A DNA stretch of 64,000 nucleotides from Corynebacterium pseudokroppenstedtii (GTDB taxonomy: Bacteria; Actinomycetota; Actinomycetes; Mycobacteriales; Mycobacteriaceae): positions 333,911 through 397,910 of the forward strand of contig NZ_JAEUWU010000004.1 in the NCBI RefSeq assembly GCF_019754945.1, given 5' to 3'. The position numbers and the translations under genes are program-made. This document shows, piece after piece, positions 43,412 to 51,824 of this stretch (position 1 is the first letter of the stretch; each line of letters begins with the position of its first letter). The notes under the pieces were generated by a model. It worked only from the letters and a program-made list of their open reading frames with translations. It did no database searches and was not told the origin of the DNA.

Positions 43412-43780
43412 ATGGCACGTCGATACGTTCCACAAATTTTTGATGACCTAGACGGCACCGAACTTACCGAGTCCGACGCAACAGAAATTCACTTCAGCGT
43501 CGACGGCACTGCGTACATGCTGGAGGTCTCGGAAGACAACGCCCGTAAATTCCACGAGGCTTTAGAGCCATTCATTTCCTCCGCAACAAAAGAAAGCGGC
43601 CGTGGACGTCGTCGTTCCTCATACCGCAACAATGTTTCCTCGGAGGCCACCAAGGCTCGCAACCGCGCAATCCGTAAGTGGGCCAATGAGAATGGCTACC
43701 ACGTTGCACCCCGTGGCCAGATTAAGAAAGAAATCATCGAGGCTTATGATCGCGCTCACCCGGTGAACAAAGATTCCTAA
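43412..43780 (+). CDS. lsr2: Lsr2-family nucleoid-associated protein
   Basis: A 122-residue H-NS-like protein that coats AT-rich DNA and silences foreign genes. The N-terminal oligomerisation part (ARRYVPQIFDDLDGTEL, then SVDGTAYMLEVSEDNARKF) is standard. A basic linker GRGRRRSS leads to the C-terminal DNA-binding domain (AIRKWANENGYHVAPRGQIKKEIIEAYDRAH), with the RGQ loop that inserts into the minor groove. An aaggag site lies 8 bases before ATG 43412. A weak hairpin (43781-43808) follows. Confidence 0.95.
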   Translation: MARRYVPQIFDDLDGTELTESDATEIHFSVDGTAYMLEVSEDNARKFHEALEPFISSATKESGRGRRRSSYRNNVSSEATKARNRAIRKWANENGYHVAPRGQIKKEIIEAYDRAHPVNKDS

Positions 43781-43808
43781 ACCGAAACAATCCGTTTCCG
43801 GTTATTAA
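43781..43808 (+). terminator. Weak terminator after lsr2
   Basis: CCGAAAC and GTTTCCGG pair with a bulge around AATCC, followed by TTATTAAAT. It is short and lacks a clean U-run. Confidence 0.4.
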
Positions 43809-43925
43809 ATCCTGCCCGCGATGGATACCGCACACAGCGGTGTTCATCGCTTTTTCACGACATATCGATTCCGACATTTCGGCTCCGATAACGCCTGCAA
43901 CAAATACACGAACCACAATCGACCT

Positions 43926-44582
43926 ATGAAACGACACCTAACACGCCACAAGAGCTTCCGTGTGGCCATATCCACCGTCCTTACCGCAATCACCGCAGTA
44001 TCACTTGCCGCATGTTCTAACGACGGATCAAGCGGATCGGAATCAGATGGCTCTACAGCCAGCTCTAACGCTGCCTCAGCCACCGTGGCCGCCGATGGCC
44101 TCCCGATCGATGCTCGCCCCTCCTCTGACGCTTCAGACTCGACGCCTTGCCCATACTTGGACAACCAGGACATGGCGGACCTCAACGGTCAACGCGTCAC
44201 CGGAGTGTCTGTCGATAAGCGGTTTAATCCCCCGGCATGCCAATGGCTTTCGTATGGAAATACACCTCAAGCGCAAACAATCATTCGGACAGCTAAAAAC
44301 GAACAAGCAGCTATCGATATGATCAGCGCCGCTATCACTCATCCAGGAACAACGGATGATGCCGCAACAATTACCAAGAATTCAGACAATTCCGTCAGCG
44401 GTGGCGATGTTGAACACACCAACCAACCGACGGGGTGGGAAGGATATCGAGCTCAAGCGGAAAATGCGGCAGTGTACGCAATTCACAAGGGCCCAGTGGT
44501 GGTTATTGTCCACTCTGACCAAACCCAGACCGTGAAAACACAAAAGATTGCCGAAACAGTGATCGAGAAATTACAGCTCTAA
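43926..44582 (+). CDS. DUF2020 lipoprotein
   Basis: A 218-residue lipoprotein. The signal peptide (RVAISTVLTAITAVSLAAC) ends in the lipobox LAAC, with the lipidated Cys at residue 26. A Ser-rich linker of 40 residues leads to the DUF2020 domain: CPYLDNQDMADLNGQRVTGV, PPACQWLSYGNTPQAQTII, and GAVYAI-like AAVYAIHKGPVVVIV. The two Cys residues may form a disulphide. DUF2020 proteins are restricted to corynebacteria and relatives, and their role is unknown. ATG 43926 gives a proper signal peptide; a longer opening from 43821 does not. Confidence 0.85.
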   Translation: MKRHLTRHKSFRVAISTVLTAITAVSLAACSNDGSSGSESDGSTASSNAASATVAADGLPIDARPSSDASDSTPCPYLDNQDMADLNGQRVTGVSVDKRFNPPACQWLSYGNTPQAQTIIRTAKNEQAAIDMISAAITHPGTTDDAATITKNSDNSVSGGDVEHTNQPTGWEGYRAQAENAAVYAIHKGPVVVIVHSDQTQTVKTQKIAETVIEKLQL

Positions 44583-44619
44583 TCATTTAGTCGCGGGCTA
44601 GTCGCATCTTTGTCGCGGC

Positions 44620-45963
44620 CTATTCGCGCGGTCCCCAACCCGAATACGACGGGCCACGGCGCTTCTTCGGCTTTTTCGCAGTATGCGCTATTTGTTGCGG
44701 CACCATTGCTCCATGCGTCTGAGCCGCAATGATTTTCTTCCGCTTCTCATCCAGCTCTGGGGTCTCTAGTGTGTCTTTCAGAGCGTGCCGGCCAGTCTCA
44801 ATCGCTTTAATCTGAGGCCTGTTCGCACGGGCTGCTGCCGCTGCCGCGGCTTGCCGAGCCTGCCTATCGGCCTCACGATCAGCGGCTCTCTTCTCTCTCT
44901 TCTCTTGCTTCTTATCCAGCTTCGCCTGTTTCTTCTCCTGCTTATAGGCCTTTTTCTCTCGGTGACCTTCCAACCACAGAGCCGGAATCCGCCAAGGTCG
45001 TATCAATCCCCTCCCCCGACGGCGCCACTTATTTCGCTTCAGAGTGCGCTTTTTCTCTTTCTTGGCATGCTTCTCCTCATCATGCTCGGCCTTTGTCCGC
45101 GCATAATGTTCACGAAATTCCTGAGTATAGGGAAATCTTTTATCAATTGTTCGATAGAGCAAAATGTTTTGGCTCATCGTCCACAAGTTATTCCCAACCC
45201 AGTAGAACAAGATGGCCACAGGAACCGGACTCGTCAGACCAAATAACAAGGGGCTGGCACTACCCATGACGGCCATAGGAATGATGATCTTCTGCATCCT
45301 CACAGCAATGGGATTGTCATGCTCCAACTGGCGATAACTGCGGTACGTCGAATACGACATGTTAATCGTCGTAAACGTCGAGGCGATAAGAACCAACGGA
45401 ACAGCCAAGGTATAAATAGTTGACTTATCCGTGCCCATTGCCTGTAAACGCTCCGACGCCATAGCCGCATAGGCCGGCAAAGGAACACCAAAAGCCTTAG
45501 CTTGAAGAAATTGCCCCACATCTTGACTGGTTAAGAAACCAATAGGCTCATGCTGCGCAGCCCCGAGACCGCCCTTGGGCCGGGCCATATGAATCAACAC
45601 GCGATATAAACCTAAAAAGAAGGGCAACTGGATAAAGACCGGTAGACACCCAGCACTGAGCCGATACCCAGCGTCTTTTCGCGCCTTCTGTTCCTTGGCT
45701 ATGCGTTCCTTCCGGGCCGCAGTCCCCGGCTTATCCTTGTATTCTTCCCGAATCTGGTTAATGACAGGGCGCAGATTCACCTGAATGCGGGTCGACTTAT
45801 ATTGCGCATACGCAAAGGGAAGCAAAATAAGACGGACCGTCATGACTAACAAAAACAAGGAAGCGATCCATGACGAAATCGGATCTGCACCTAGGGCCGT
45901 GAGAAGCACATGCCACAGTTTGATCACTCCCGAAACCGGATACGCGAAAAGACTGTAGATCAT
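44620..45963 (-). CDS. YidC/Oxa1-type membrane insertase with a basic C-terminal tail
   Basis: A 447-residue insertase with five hydrophobic segments. The YidC signature follows the first helices (SWIASLFLLVMTVRLILLPF, GCLPVFIQLPFFLGLYRVL), and FYWVGNNLWTMSQN is the last helix. It inserts membrane proteins with or without SecYEG. The last 150 residues are strongly basic, with KKEKKRTLKRNKWRRRG and repeated K/Q/E blocks, and probably contact ribosomes. It is not next to rnpA or the origin genes, so it is probably a second YidC copy; only the rest of the genome can prove this. ATG 45963 has agagg at seven bases. Confidence 0.88.
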   Translation of the reverse strand: MIYSLFAYPVSGVIKLWHVLLTALGADPISSWIASLFLLVMTVRLILLPFAYAQYKSTRIQVNLRPVINQIREEYKDKPGTAARKERIAKEQKARKDAGYRLSAGCLPVFIQLPFFLGLYRVLIHMARPKGGLGAAQHEPIGFLTSQDVGQFLQAKAFGVPLPAYAAMASERLQAMGTDKSTIYTLAVPLVLIASTFTTINMSYSTYRSYRQLEHDNPIAVRMQKIIIPMAVMGSASPLLFGLTSPVPVAILFYWVGNNLWTMSQNILLYRTIDKRFPYTQEFREHYARTKAEHDEEKHAKKEKKRTLKRNKWRRRGRGLIRPWRIPALWLEGHREKKAYKQEKKQAKLDKKQEKREKRAADREADRQARQAAAAAAARANRPQIKAIETGRHALKDTLETPELDEKRKKIIAAQTHGAMVPQQIAHTAKKPKKRRGPSYSGWGPRE

Positions 45964-46167
45964 GCACTACCTCTCAAATTATCTGCGTGAGGGCCACGAC
46001 AATTCCTGAACCGTTCCCATTAACTAGTCAGGAACACCACCATAAGACAATAGCGTTCCACCAAGAGCGTTCCTACCTTGAGAAGAAGATATACCGCAAC
46101 GGGCCCGGGCGGCGTGGAACATAGCTGCCTCGCACAACGATTTTCGCAGAAGTGCTTCTATCTGCCG

Positions 46168-46173
46168 TACACT
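46168..46173 (+). promoter_or_regulatory. -10 hexamer TACACT for leaderless sortase gene
   Basis: TACACT is followed by GCCGTCT and ATG 46181. No Shine-Dalgarno sequence is present. Confidence 0.5.
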
Positions 46174-46180
46174 GCCGTCT

Positions 46181-47155
46181 ATGGCTCGCCATAGTAAGGA
46201 AACAGTCACGTCTCCGGTCTCGCCCGACGAACTTGCCGCGCAGCAATCCGACCAGGCCGATACTGGTGATACACATTCCAGCACCAGCGCTACACAGACC
46301 AGCGCCGACACTGAACCATCCGCACCCTCCACGGATAACGCCACAGCGTCGTCAGGTGGATCGGTATCAGCCGGCACCGGCCGGCGTCAGACCAGCACGG
46401 CGTCGAAAATTTTAGGTGTCAGCGGAGAACTCATCCTTACCATCGGCATCGTCATCATGCTGTTTGTGATCTACGAAGCCTACTGGACGAATATCCAGTC
46501 CGACCACGAACAGTCCCAGGCCAAAAGCCAGCTCGACGACAAATGGGCCAACGCCCGCAACACCCTCAATGCCGACGAAGGCGAAGCCATGGGAAAGCTT
46601 CGCATTCCCACATTCGGTTCGGACTGGAACTACGCCATTATTCAGGGGACGTCTGCCAGCGACCTCAGCCGCGGGCCCGGGCACTACACCCGAACTCAAA
46701 ACCCCGGCGACAAGGGAAACTTCGCGCTCGCCGGGCACCGTGTCGGCCGCGGCGCTCCATTTAATGACTTGGGATACCTCAAAACCTGCGACTCAATCGT
46801 CGTCGAAACTCGTGAATCCTGGTACGTGTATCGAGTCCTTCCTATCGACGAAAAAGGCGCCCACCGTGAAACCGCCCTGGCACACTGCACATCGCCGACG
46901 CTAGCTAAACAGGCAACGACAGGCGATTATGCCTCCGTCCGTGGTCGTTACATCACGACGCCGAGCAACATCAGCACGATCGCCCCCGTTCCTGGTAAAG
47001 AGGACTCCACGCCGGAGTCCGCGAGACTGTCCATGATCACGCTGACCACGTGCCATCCGCAATTTTCCAATGCCGAGCGCATGGTGATTCACGCCGTCCT
47101 CGACCGCGTTGAAGCGAAAGATGGCAACAAAACACCAGCCGAATTAGAAAGCTAA
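46181..47155 (+). CDS. Class E sortase
   Basis: A 324-residue transpeptidase. An 80-residue Ser/Thr-rich cytoplasmic tail precedes one transmembrane helix (ELILTIGIVIMLFVIYEAY, about 86-104). The sortase barrel has His186 in ALAGHRVG, Cys291 in TLTTCHPQ and Arg in NAERMVIHAV. TLTTCHP is the class E pattern; these enzymes attach or process proteins with LAXTG-like signals at the wall. A 50-residue membrane protein follows after 12 bases. In other corynebacteria this pair lies beside pabA-pknB; here it is about 27 kb away. Confidence 0.93.
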   Translation: MARHSKETVTSPVSPDELAAQQSDQADTGDTHSSTSATQTSADTEPSAPSTDNATASSGGSVSAGTGRRQTSTASKILGVSGELILTIGIVIMLFVIYEAYWTNIQSDHEQSQAKSQLDDKWANARNTLNADEGEAMGKLRIPTFGSDWNYAIIQGTSASDLSRGPGHYTRTQNPGDKGNFALAGHRVGRGAPFNDLGYLKTCDSIVVETRESWYVYRVLPIDEKGAHRETALAHCTSPTLAKQATTGDYASVRGRYITTPSNISTIAPVPGKEDSTPESARLSMITLTTCHPQFSNAERMVIHAVLDRVEAKDGNKTPAELES

Positions 47156-47167
47156 GGAGAACACCAC

Positions 47168-47320
47168 ATGTACGCATGGATTTGGCGGCACCTCCCCGGT
47201 CCCACCTGGTTTCGCGTGGTCGAGGCACTCGTGCTCATCGCGGCAGTAGTGCTGATTCTGATGCAGGTTGTGTTCCCTGTGGTCAGTGACTGGATGCCAT
47301 ATAACGACGTGCGCGTATAG
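47168..47320 (+). CDS. Small 50-residue membrane protein downstream of the sortase
   Basis: A complete short frame with an aaggag site 8-9 bases before ATG 47168. It reads MYAWIWRHLPGPTWFR, then one transmembrane helix (VVEALVLIAAVVLILMQVV), and ends SDWMPYNDVRV. The Trp/Pro-rich start and the PYNDVRV end are typical of a conserved actinobacterial mini-protein encoded between sortase and pabA (from memory). It may assist the sortase. It is too short for standard gene-length cut-offs and easily missed. Confidence 0.8.
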   Translation: MYAWIWRHLPGPTWFRVVEALVLIAAVVLILMQVVFPVVSDWMPYNDVRV

Positions 47321-47359
47321 GGAGTGCGTGGGGCGCCGCGCACCAATTACATAGAGACC

Positions 47360-47980
47360 TTAAATGACGTAATTGCCGGGTGGTGCAGATAGCAGCTGCC
47401 GCGCGAGTTCCCGGGCAATTTGAAGCGGGACGACGTCGCGGCTCATCTTTGCCCCTGCTAGGCCTCCGTCCAAGAACACCATGATCTGTTCCGCAATAGT
47501 CCGGGACGCATAGCCGTACTTCTTGGTCAGAAGCTCCGCCATCGTGTCGCGGCACCACCGACGGTGTTCCAATGCTGCTTGGCGAATTCCCCGTTCCCCA
47601 TCATTTTCCGGGCGCGGATATTCGCTCGCCGCGTTCTGGAAATGGGACCCCCGATAATTCTTCCCCGGCTCCTCGCTAATACAGATATCGAAAAAAGCCA
47701 GAATCTTGTCCTGCGGTTTTTCGCGCTGATCGGCGAGTTCGTGCCAGCTCGTTCGCCATTGTTCGTCTAGCTGCTCTAAACAGGCAATGACTAAATTATC
47801 TTTGGATCCAAACAAAGAATATAAGCTGGCCTTAGCGACGTCGGCCTCGCGGAGAATACGGTCAATACCGATAACCCGGATTCCCTCAGTAGTGAATAGA
47901 CGAGTGGCAGCTTTAAGCAATCGCTGACGAGGACTCGGCCGATCCCGGCGACGACGAGTCGTTGTTTTTGCAGCTGGCAC
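47360..47980 (-). CDS. TetR-family transcriptional regulator
   Basis: A 206-residue regulator. The helix-turn-helix is clear in residues about 16-62: RQRLLKAATRLFTTEGIRVIGIDRILREADVAKASLYSLFGSKDNLV (quoted in parts: RQRLLKAATRLFTTEG, GIDRILREADVAKASLYS). The C-terminal ligand domain contains FFDICISEE and GSHFQNAASEYP. GTG 47980 is the only upstream start in frame that keeps the basic N-terminus. The target and ligand are unknown; no gene is divergent from it within 230 bases. Confidence 0.9.
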   Translation of the reverse strand: MPAAKTTTRRRRDRPSPRQRLLKAATRLFTTEGIRVIGIDRILREADVAKASLYSLFGSKDNLVIACLEQLDEQWRTSWHELADQREKPQDKILAFFDICISEEPGKNYRGSHFQNAASEYPRPENDGERGIRQAALEHRRWCRDTMAELLTKKYGYASRTIAEQIMVFLDGGLAGAKMSRDVVPLQIARELARQLLSAPPGNYVI

Positions 47981-48159
47981 CTCGCCGTCACTCTCCTTGT
48001 CTACTGGTGTCTTGAGGGCGTACAGCCCAATGGCCTATGAGTAAGGATCCTGATGGCCTCTATATCCATCAACCGACCAACTTACTACTTAACGTGTTCC
48101 CAAAGCCACACGACACCGCGACTGAGGTAGCAGTCCCGCTGTAAGCGCCAGGGCGCCAC

Positions 48160-48185
48160 GCAGCCACACGATGCAGCCACACAAT
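48160..48185. repeat. Tandem 13-bp repeat downstream of usp
   Basis: GCAGCCACACGAT is followed at once by GCAGCCACACAAT. A related AGCCACACGA occurs at about 48105. It lies in the 237-base gap between the TetR gene and usp. Confidence 0.7.
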
Positions 48186-48217
48186 GGGCTCGGCGACGCC
48201 AGTGCCTACATGTCGGC

Positions 48218-49117
48218 CTATACCTTGCTTTCCGGTCGGACGACCATCAGCGGGCACGGAGCTTCTTGCAGCAGCGCGCGCGACGTCGATCCCAACAACA
48301 TACCGCGGAATCCACCGCGACCATGGGAACCAACGACGAGCAATTGCGCATCCTCGGAAGCGTCGGCAAGTGCCCGAACTGGGCGGTCGCGAGTAATAAT
48401 CTGCTCGACCTCCACGTCGGGGTACTTATCCTTATAACCGCTGATCCGTTCGGCGAGCAGCCGCTTCTGGTCTTCTTCAATCTCTTCCCATTGCTTCTGG
48501 GCCGCATTCAACCCGGCGAGGGAAGCCTGAACCTGCATATCAATCCAGGTGTGAACTGCACGTAGCGGGGCCTTACGGGCGCTGGCCTCGGCAAATGCCA
48601 TTTCGATGGCCTTCTCAGCAACTCCCGTACCGTCAACTCCGACGACGACGGGGCCGTACTTCGTCGCCGTCGATACGTCGGATTCTTCACGGACGACTAC
48701 GACGGGGCACTTCGCGTGGCTGACGACGGCGGCTGAGACGGAACCCATGACCATGCCCGAAAAACCGCCCAGGCCACGCGAACCCATGACAATCATGGTG
48801 ACGTCCTGGGAGATATCGAGCAGCATATCGATGGGGTTGCCTTCTTCCACCTGATAGCTGACCTCGACGGACTCGTCGAAATCCGCAATGATCTTGCGGG
48901 CGGTATCAATTTTTTCCATGGCCTCTGCTTCGAGGTCATCGTAGAGTTCCTGCGGAGGAACCATGCCTTCTGCGTATAAGAATTGAGGCATAGAGTACGT
49001 GCTGACCAGGCGGATCGGCTCCTTCCGCTTCAGTGCGGTATTCGCAGCCCACCGAGTAGCCGTCTGAGAGGCGGCAGAGCCATCAACGGCAACAACAATA
49101 ACGTTTTGCTTCACCAT
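48218..49117 (-). CDS. Universal stress protein with two Usp domains
   Basis: A 299-residue cytoplasmic protein formed by two UspA domains (about 1-145 and 150-297). Each starts with a strand ending in a conserved Asp (VVAVDGSAAS and VVGVDGTGVA) and ends with the ATP-binding G-2X-G-9X-G(S/T) loop (GSRGLGGFSGMVMGS and GSHGRGGFRGMLLGS). It is likely an ATP-binding stress or persistence protein, as in mycobacteria. Three GGGGGTA boxes lie upstream. Its strong codon bias suggests good expression. Confidence 0.93.
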   Translation of the reverse strand: MVKQNVIVVAVDGSAASQTATRWAANTALKRKEPIRLVSTYSMPQFLYAEGMVPPQELYDDLEAEAMEKIDTARKIIADFDESVEVSYQVEEGNPIDMLLDISQDVTMIVMGSRGLGGFSGMVMGSVSAAVVSHAKCPVVVVREESDVSTATKYGPVVVGVDGTGVAEKAIEMAFAEASARKAPLRAVHTWIDMQVQASLAGLNAAQKQWEEIEEDQKRLLAERISGYKDKYPDVEVEQIITRDRPVRALADASEDAQLLVVGSHGRGGFRGMLLGSTSRALLQEAPCPLMVVRPESKV

Positions 49118-49267
49118 GACATCCCACTTTCGAGGTCACTCATGCGAGCGTTATTGCCCGCACAATGCGTTGCGCTACTAAGGCGAAACTAGTTTCTGTG
49201 CAGTAATGTTGCTGCCGGCACACCGATTATCACAGCCGACGGGCAACACCATTGCCACCTCTTACGG

Positions 49268-49318
49268 TACCCCCATAAGTCGCAGTGGTGTACCCCCGAG
49301 GTGCACGATACTACCCCC
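49268..49318. promoter_or_regulatory. Three phased TACCCCC (GGGGGTA) boxes upstream of usp
   Basis: TACCCCC at 49268-49274, 49291-49297 and 49312-49318, 23 and 21 bases apart, about two helical turns each. They lie 150-200 bases before the usp start. Runs of G4-6T are RamA-type recognition elements in C. glutamicum. Confidence 0.5.
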
Positions 49319-49358
49319 GAAATAGAGTTGCTTTCTGGTGAGGCCCGGAAAGGAGGTC

Positions 49359-50492
49359 TCAAGACCTCAATGCCTCCCCCAGCATCTCAATCGCCCTCAG
49401 CCGATCCTCCACCTCAAAGGCATAAATAGAGGCAATAACACCTTGCGCCTCCGTCGCCTGAACAATGCGGGCAATCTTATCCTTCACCTGATCAGGCGTT
49501 CCCACGGCGTTCACCTGCAATGCCGCATCCACCTGCTGCCATGCCATCACATTGCCGTCCCGCACGTCCTTCGGCGGCCTAAACAGCCCACGAGTCCCCG
49601 TCACAATCCCATAAAAGCTCTGCTCATGCGTCGTAAACAGATGCCGAGCTTTCTCCTCAGTCTCTGCCACCATCACGTTAACCCCCACAGTCACATGTGG
49701 CTTGCTCAACGACGAACCCGACACAGCACTACTCCGAGCAGCATTACTGCCGACACCACCATCGGCGCTATCGGCGTCGGCAGTAGAACCGTCGGCACGA
49801 TCACCATATGCTCCTGCGACGAAGTTATTGCGATACGTCTCAAGTGCCGTCGACAAGCGGAAAGGAGCAAAGTGGCTGGCAAACACAAACGGGAGACCCG
49901 CGTGCGCCGCGATCATCGCACCATTTTCCGACGAACCCAGCATGTAGAACGGCACGTGGCTGCGCAATCCCGGGAAGGCATTGACGCGGTGCGCCATCGG
50001 ACCCATGTAACGACGCAGCTCGGCTAGATCGTGCTCAAAATCCGGCACATCCGACTTCCCCCGACGCAAGGCCTGCGCCGTCATCGGGTCCGTGCCTGGG
50101 GCGCGCCCCAAACCTAATTCAATCCGGCCCGGATAGAGGGCGTCTAAGGTACCGAACTCCTCCGCAACGTGAAGAGGCGCGTGATTAGGCAGCATCACAC
50201 CCCCGGCGCCGACCGAAATAGAGTGCGTTGCCGCCGCCACTTGACCGATCATGATCGTGGTTGCCGACGACGCCAACGACTTCGAATTGTGGTGCTCGGC
50301 GAGCCAAAAACGGTCGTAACCGGTACGTTCCGCCGCCTGAGCTGAACGGATCGTCGCGTGGAGAGCATCCGACATTGTCATGCCCTCGCTCACCGGGACG
50401 AGGTCAAGAAGACCAAGTTCGATATTGCTGAGGTCGGTGGTGCTGGTATCCGACGTCACCTGGCCTGATGACGGACTATCTGGGTTAACCAT
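49359..50492 (-). CDS. LLM-class flavin-dependent oxidoreductase
   Basis: A 377-residue luciferase-like monooxygenase. It has the TIM-barrel landmarks GLLDLVPV, DRFWLAEHHNSKSLASSAT, SVGAGGVMLPNHAPLHVAE and PGRIELGLGRAPGTD, the group 1 MsnO8/LLM type. It would use FMNH2 or F420; the type cannot be set from sequence. ATG 50492 follows aggaaggg; the GTG two codons earlier is less well spaced. A short Gly/Ser/Ala insert lies near residue 245. The substrate is unknown. A GAGGTC/GACCTC hairpin overlaps the stop codon. Confidence 0.88.
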   Translation of the reverse strand: MVNPDSPSSGQVTSDTSTTDLSNIELGLLDLVPVSEGMTMSDALHATIRSAQAAERTGYDRFWLAEHHNSKSLASSATTIMIGQVAAATHSISVGAGGVMLPNHAPLHVAEEFGTLDALYPGRIELGLGRAPGTDPMTAQALRRGKSDVPDFEHDLAELRRYMGPMAHRVNAFPGLRSHVPFYMLGSSENGAMIAAHAGLPFVFASHFAPFRLSTALETYRNNFVAGAYGDRADGSTADADSADGGVGSNAARSSAVSGSSLSKPHVTVGVNVMVAETEEKARHLFTTHEQSFYGIVTGTRGLFRPPKDVRDGNVMAWQQVDAALQVNAVGTPDQVKDKIARIVQATEAQGVIASIYAFEVEDRLRAIEMLGEALRS

Positions 50493-50664
50493 GAACACCC
50501 TTCCTACGGTTTTATTGGTGCAGTTCTAACTGTCGAGATTGAGTGTTGTGTTCGCTCTACAACCCATAACAACGGTGACGGCCAATTCCGTCCATGATTC
50601 CCACTACTGGCCGTCAGCAGCACTCACCGCGAACCACACTTACAGGTGCCCACCGCGCGCCCTT

Positions 50665-50670
50665 TATGCT
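50665..50670 (+). promoter_or_regulatory. -10 hexamer TATGCT for leaderless pseudouridine synthase
   Basis: TATGCT, seven bases (GGTCTGC), then ATG 50678. Confidence 0.5.
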
Positions 50671-50677
50671 GGTCTGC

Positions 50678-51760
50678 ATGGTTCGTGCTCTTGGAATTCG
50701 TGATGGGCTTAACCCCTCACATGCCCGTGTACCGGCAGGTGCAGCGCCTATTACGGCCGATGATTTCCTCGAGCACCTGATTTCCTCCCAGCGACACCGC
50801 CACCCCTCCGACACCACCGCTGCCCGCGCGGAACGGTTCACCGCCGGGCTCGTTCGCGATGGTCGGGGACGCGCCCTCAACCCCTCTGACCTGCTTCAAC
50901 CACATGACGAAATGTGGTTCTACCGCATGCCTGCCTACGAAACACCAGTCCCCGGGCACTGCACACCGGTGTTTTCGTCACCAGGGATCCTCGTCGTCGA
51001 TAAACCACCATTTTTAGCGACGATGCCCAGGGGGCGGCACATCACGGAAACAGCCACCGTGCGCCTTCGGCGGGCGACCGGCAATGACAACCTCGTTCCT
51101 GCTCACAGGCTCGACCGCCCCACCTCTGGCCTCCTGCTGTTCACCACTCATCCACGCTATCGCGGGCCGTACCAAACGCTGTTCGCGCGTCGGCAAGTCC
51201 GGAAAACTTACCAGGCGATCGCCCCCTACCACCTTGTTCTCGCAGAGAGCACTGACCGCGCCGAGATAGAGCACGTGGCCATCCACTCCGGCACCATCAA
51301 CCTCGAGGACGACGGCATTCACGTTCACCAACGCATGGAAAAGACACACGGATTCATCCAGGCTCGGCTGGAACCCGGAGAGCCCAATGCGGAGACCGTC
51401 ATTTCGTCGATACGCATGTTGACCGACGACGATGAACGCGCACTTCGGGAGCGCTATCACAACTGGTTCGGGGACCCATTGCGTGATACTCGCTACGCCC
51501 TCTACACCATGCACCCGCTATCGGGGAAGACCCACCAGCTGCGGATGTGCCTTAATTCCCTGGGAGTGCCCATTATGGGCGACCAGGTCTATCCGCGGAT
51601 TTTGCCCGAAGCTATCGACGCTCACCAGCATGTTGATGAGGCATGGCACCAGCCCCTATGCCTGCGATCCACGCAATTGAGCTGGACTGATCCCTGCCTT
51701 CATCGGCCCATTATCGTGACGGCGCCGGATCTGACTCACACACTGGGTCTGAGCGGATAA
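50678..51760 (+). CDS. RluA-family RNA pseudouridine synthase
   Basis: A 360-residue enzyme that isomerises uridine in rRNA or tRNA. It has the catalytic-Asp motif HRLDRPTSGLLLF near residue 145 and the RluA pocket segments QVRKTYQAI and GKTHQLRMCLNSLG. The N-terminus (ALGIRDGLNPSHARVP) is characteristic of actinobacterial members. ATG 50678 follows a -10 hexamer by seven bases; an upstream opening from 50594 has no homology. The target RNA cannot be deduced. Confidence 0.9.
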   Translation: MVRALGIRDGLNPSHARVPAGAAPITADDFLEHLISSQRHRHPSDTTAARAERFTAGLVRDGRGRALNPSDLLQPHDEMWFYRMPAYETPVPGHCTPVFSSPGILVVDKPPFLATMPRGRHITETATVRLRRATGNDNLVPAHRLDRPTSGLLLFTTHPRYRGPYQTLFARRQVRKTYQAIAPYHLVLAESTDRAEIEHVAIHSGTINLEDDGIHVHQRMEKTHGFIQARLEPGEPNAETVISSIRMLTDDDERALRERYHNWFGDPLRDTRYALYTMHPLSGKTHQLRMCLNSLGVPIMGDQVYPRILPEAIDAHQHVDEAWHQPLCLRSTQLSWTDPCLHRPIIVTAPDLTHTLGLSG

Positions 51761-51812
51761 CTGCGCCATCATTGGCGCCGTCATTGCGGCCAACTATGTC
51801 CGGCCCAAGTGT

Positions 51813-51818
51813 TAGTAT
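51813..51818 (+). promoter_or_regulatory. -10 hexamer TAGTAT for leaderless AftB-like gene
   Basis: TAGTAT is followed by CCTGGC and ATG 51825. There is no Shine-Dalgarno sequence. Confidence 0.55.
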
Positions 51819-51824
51819 CCTGGC

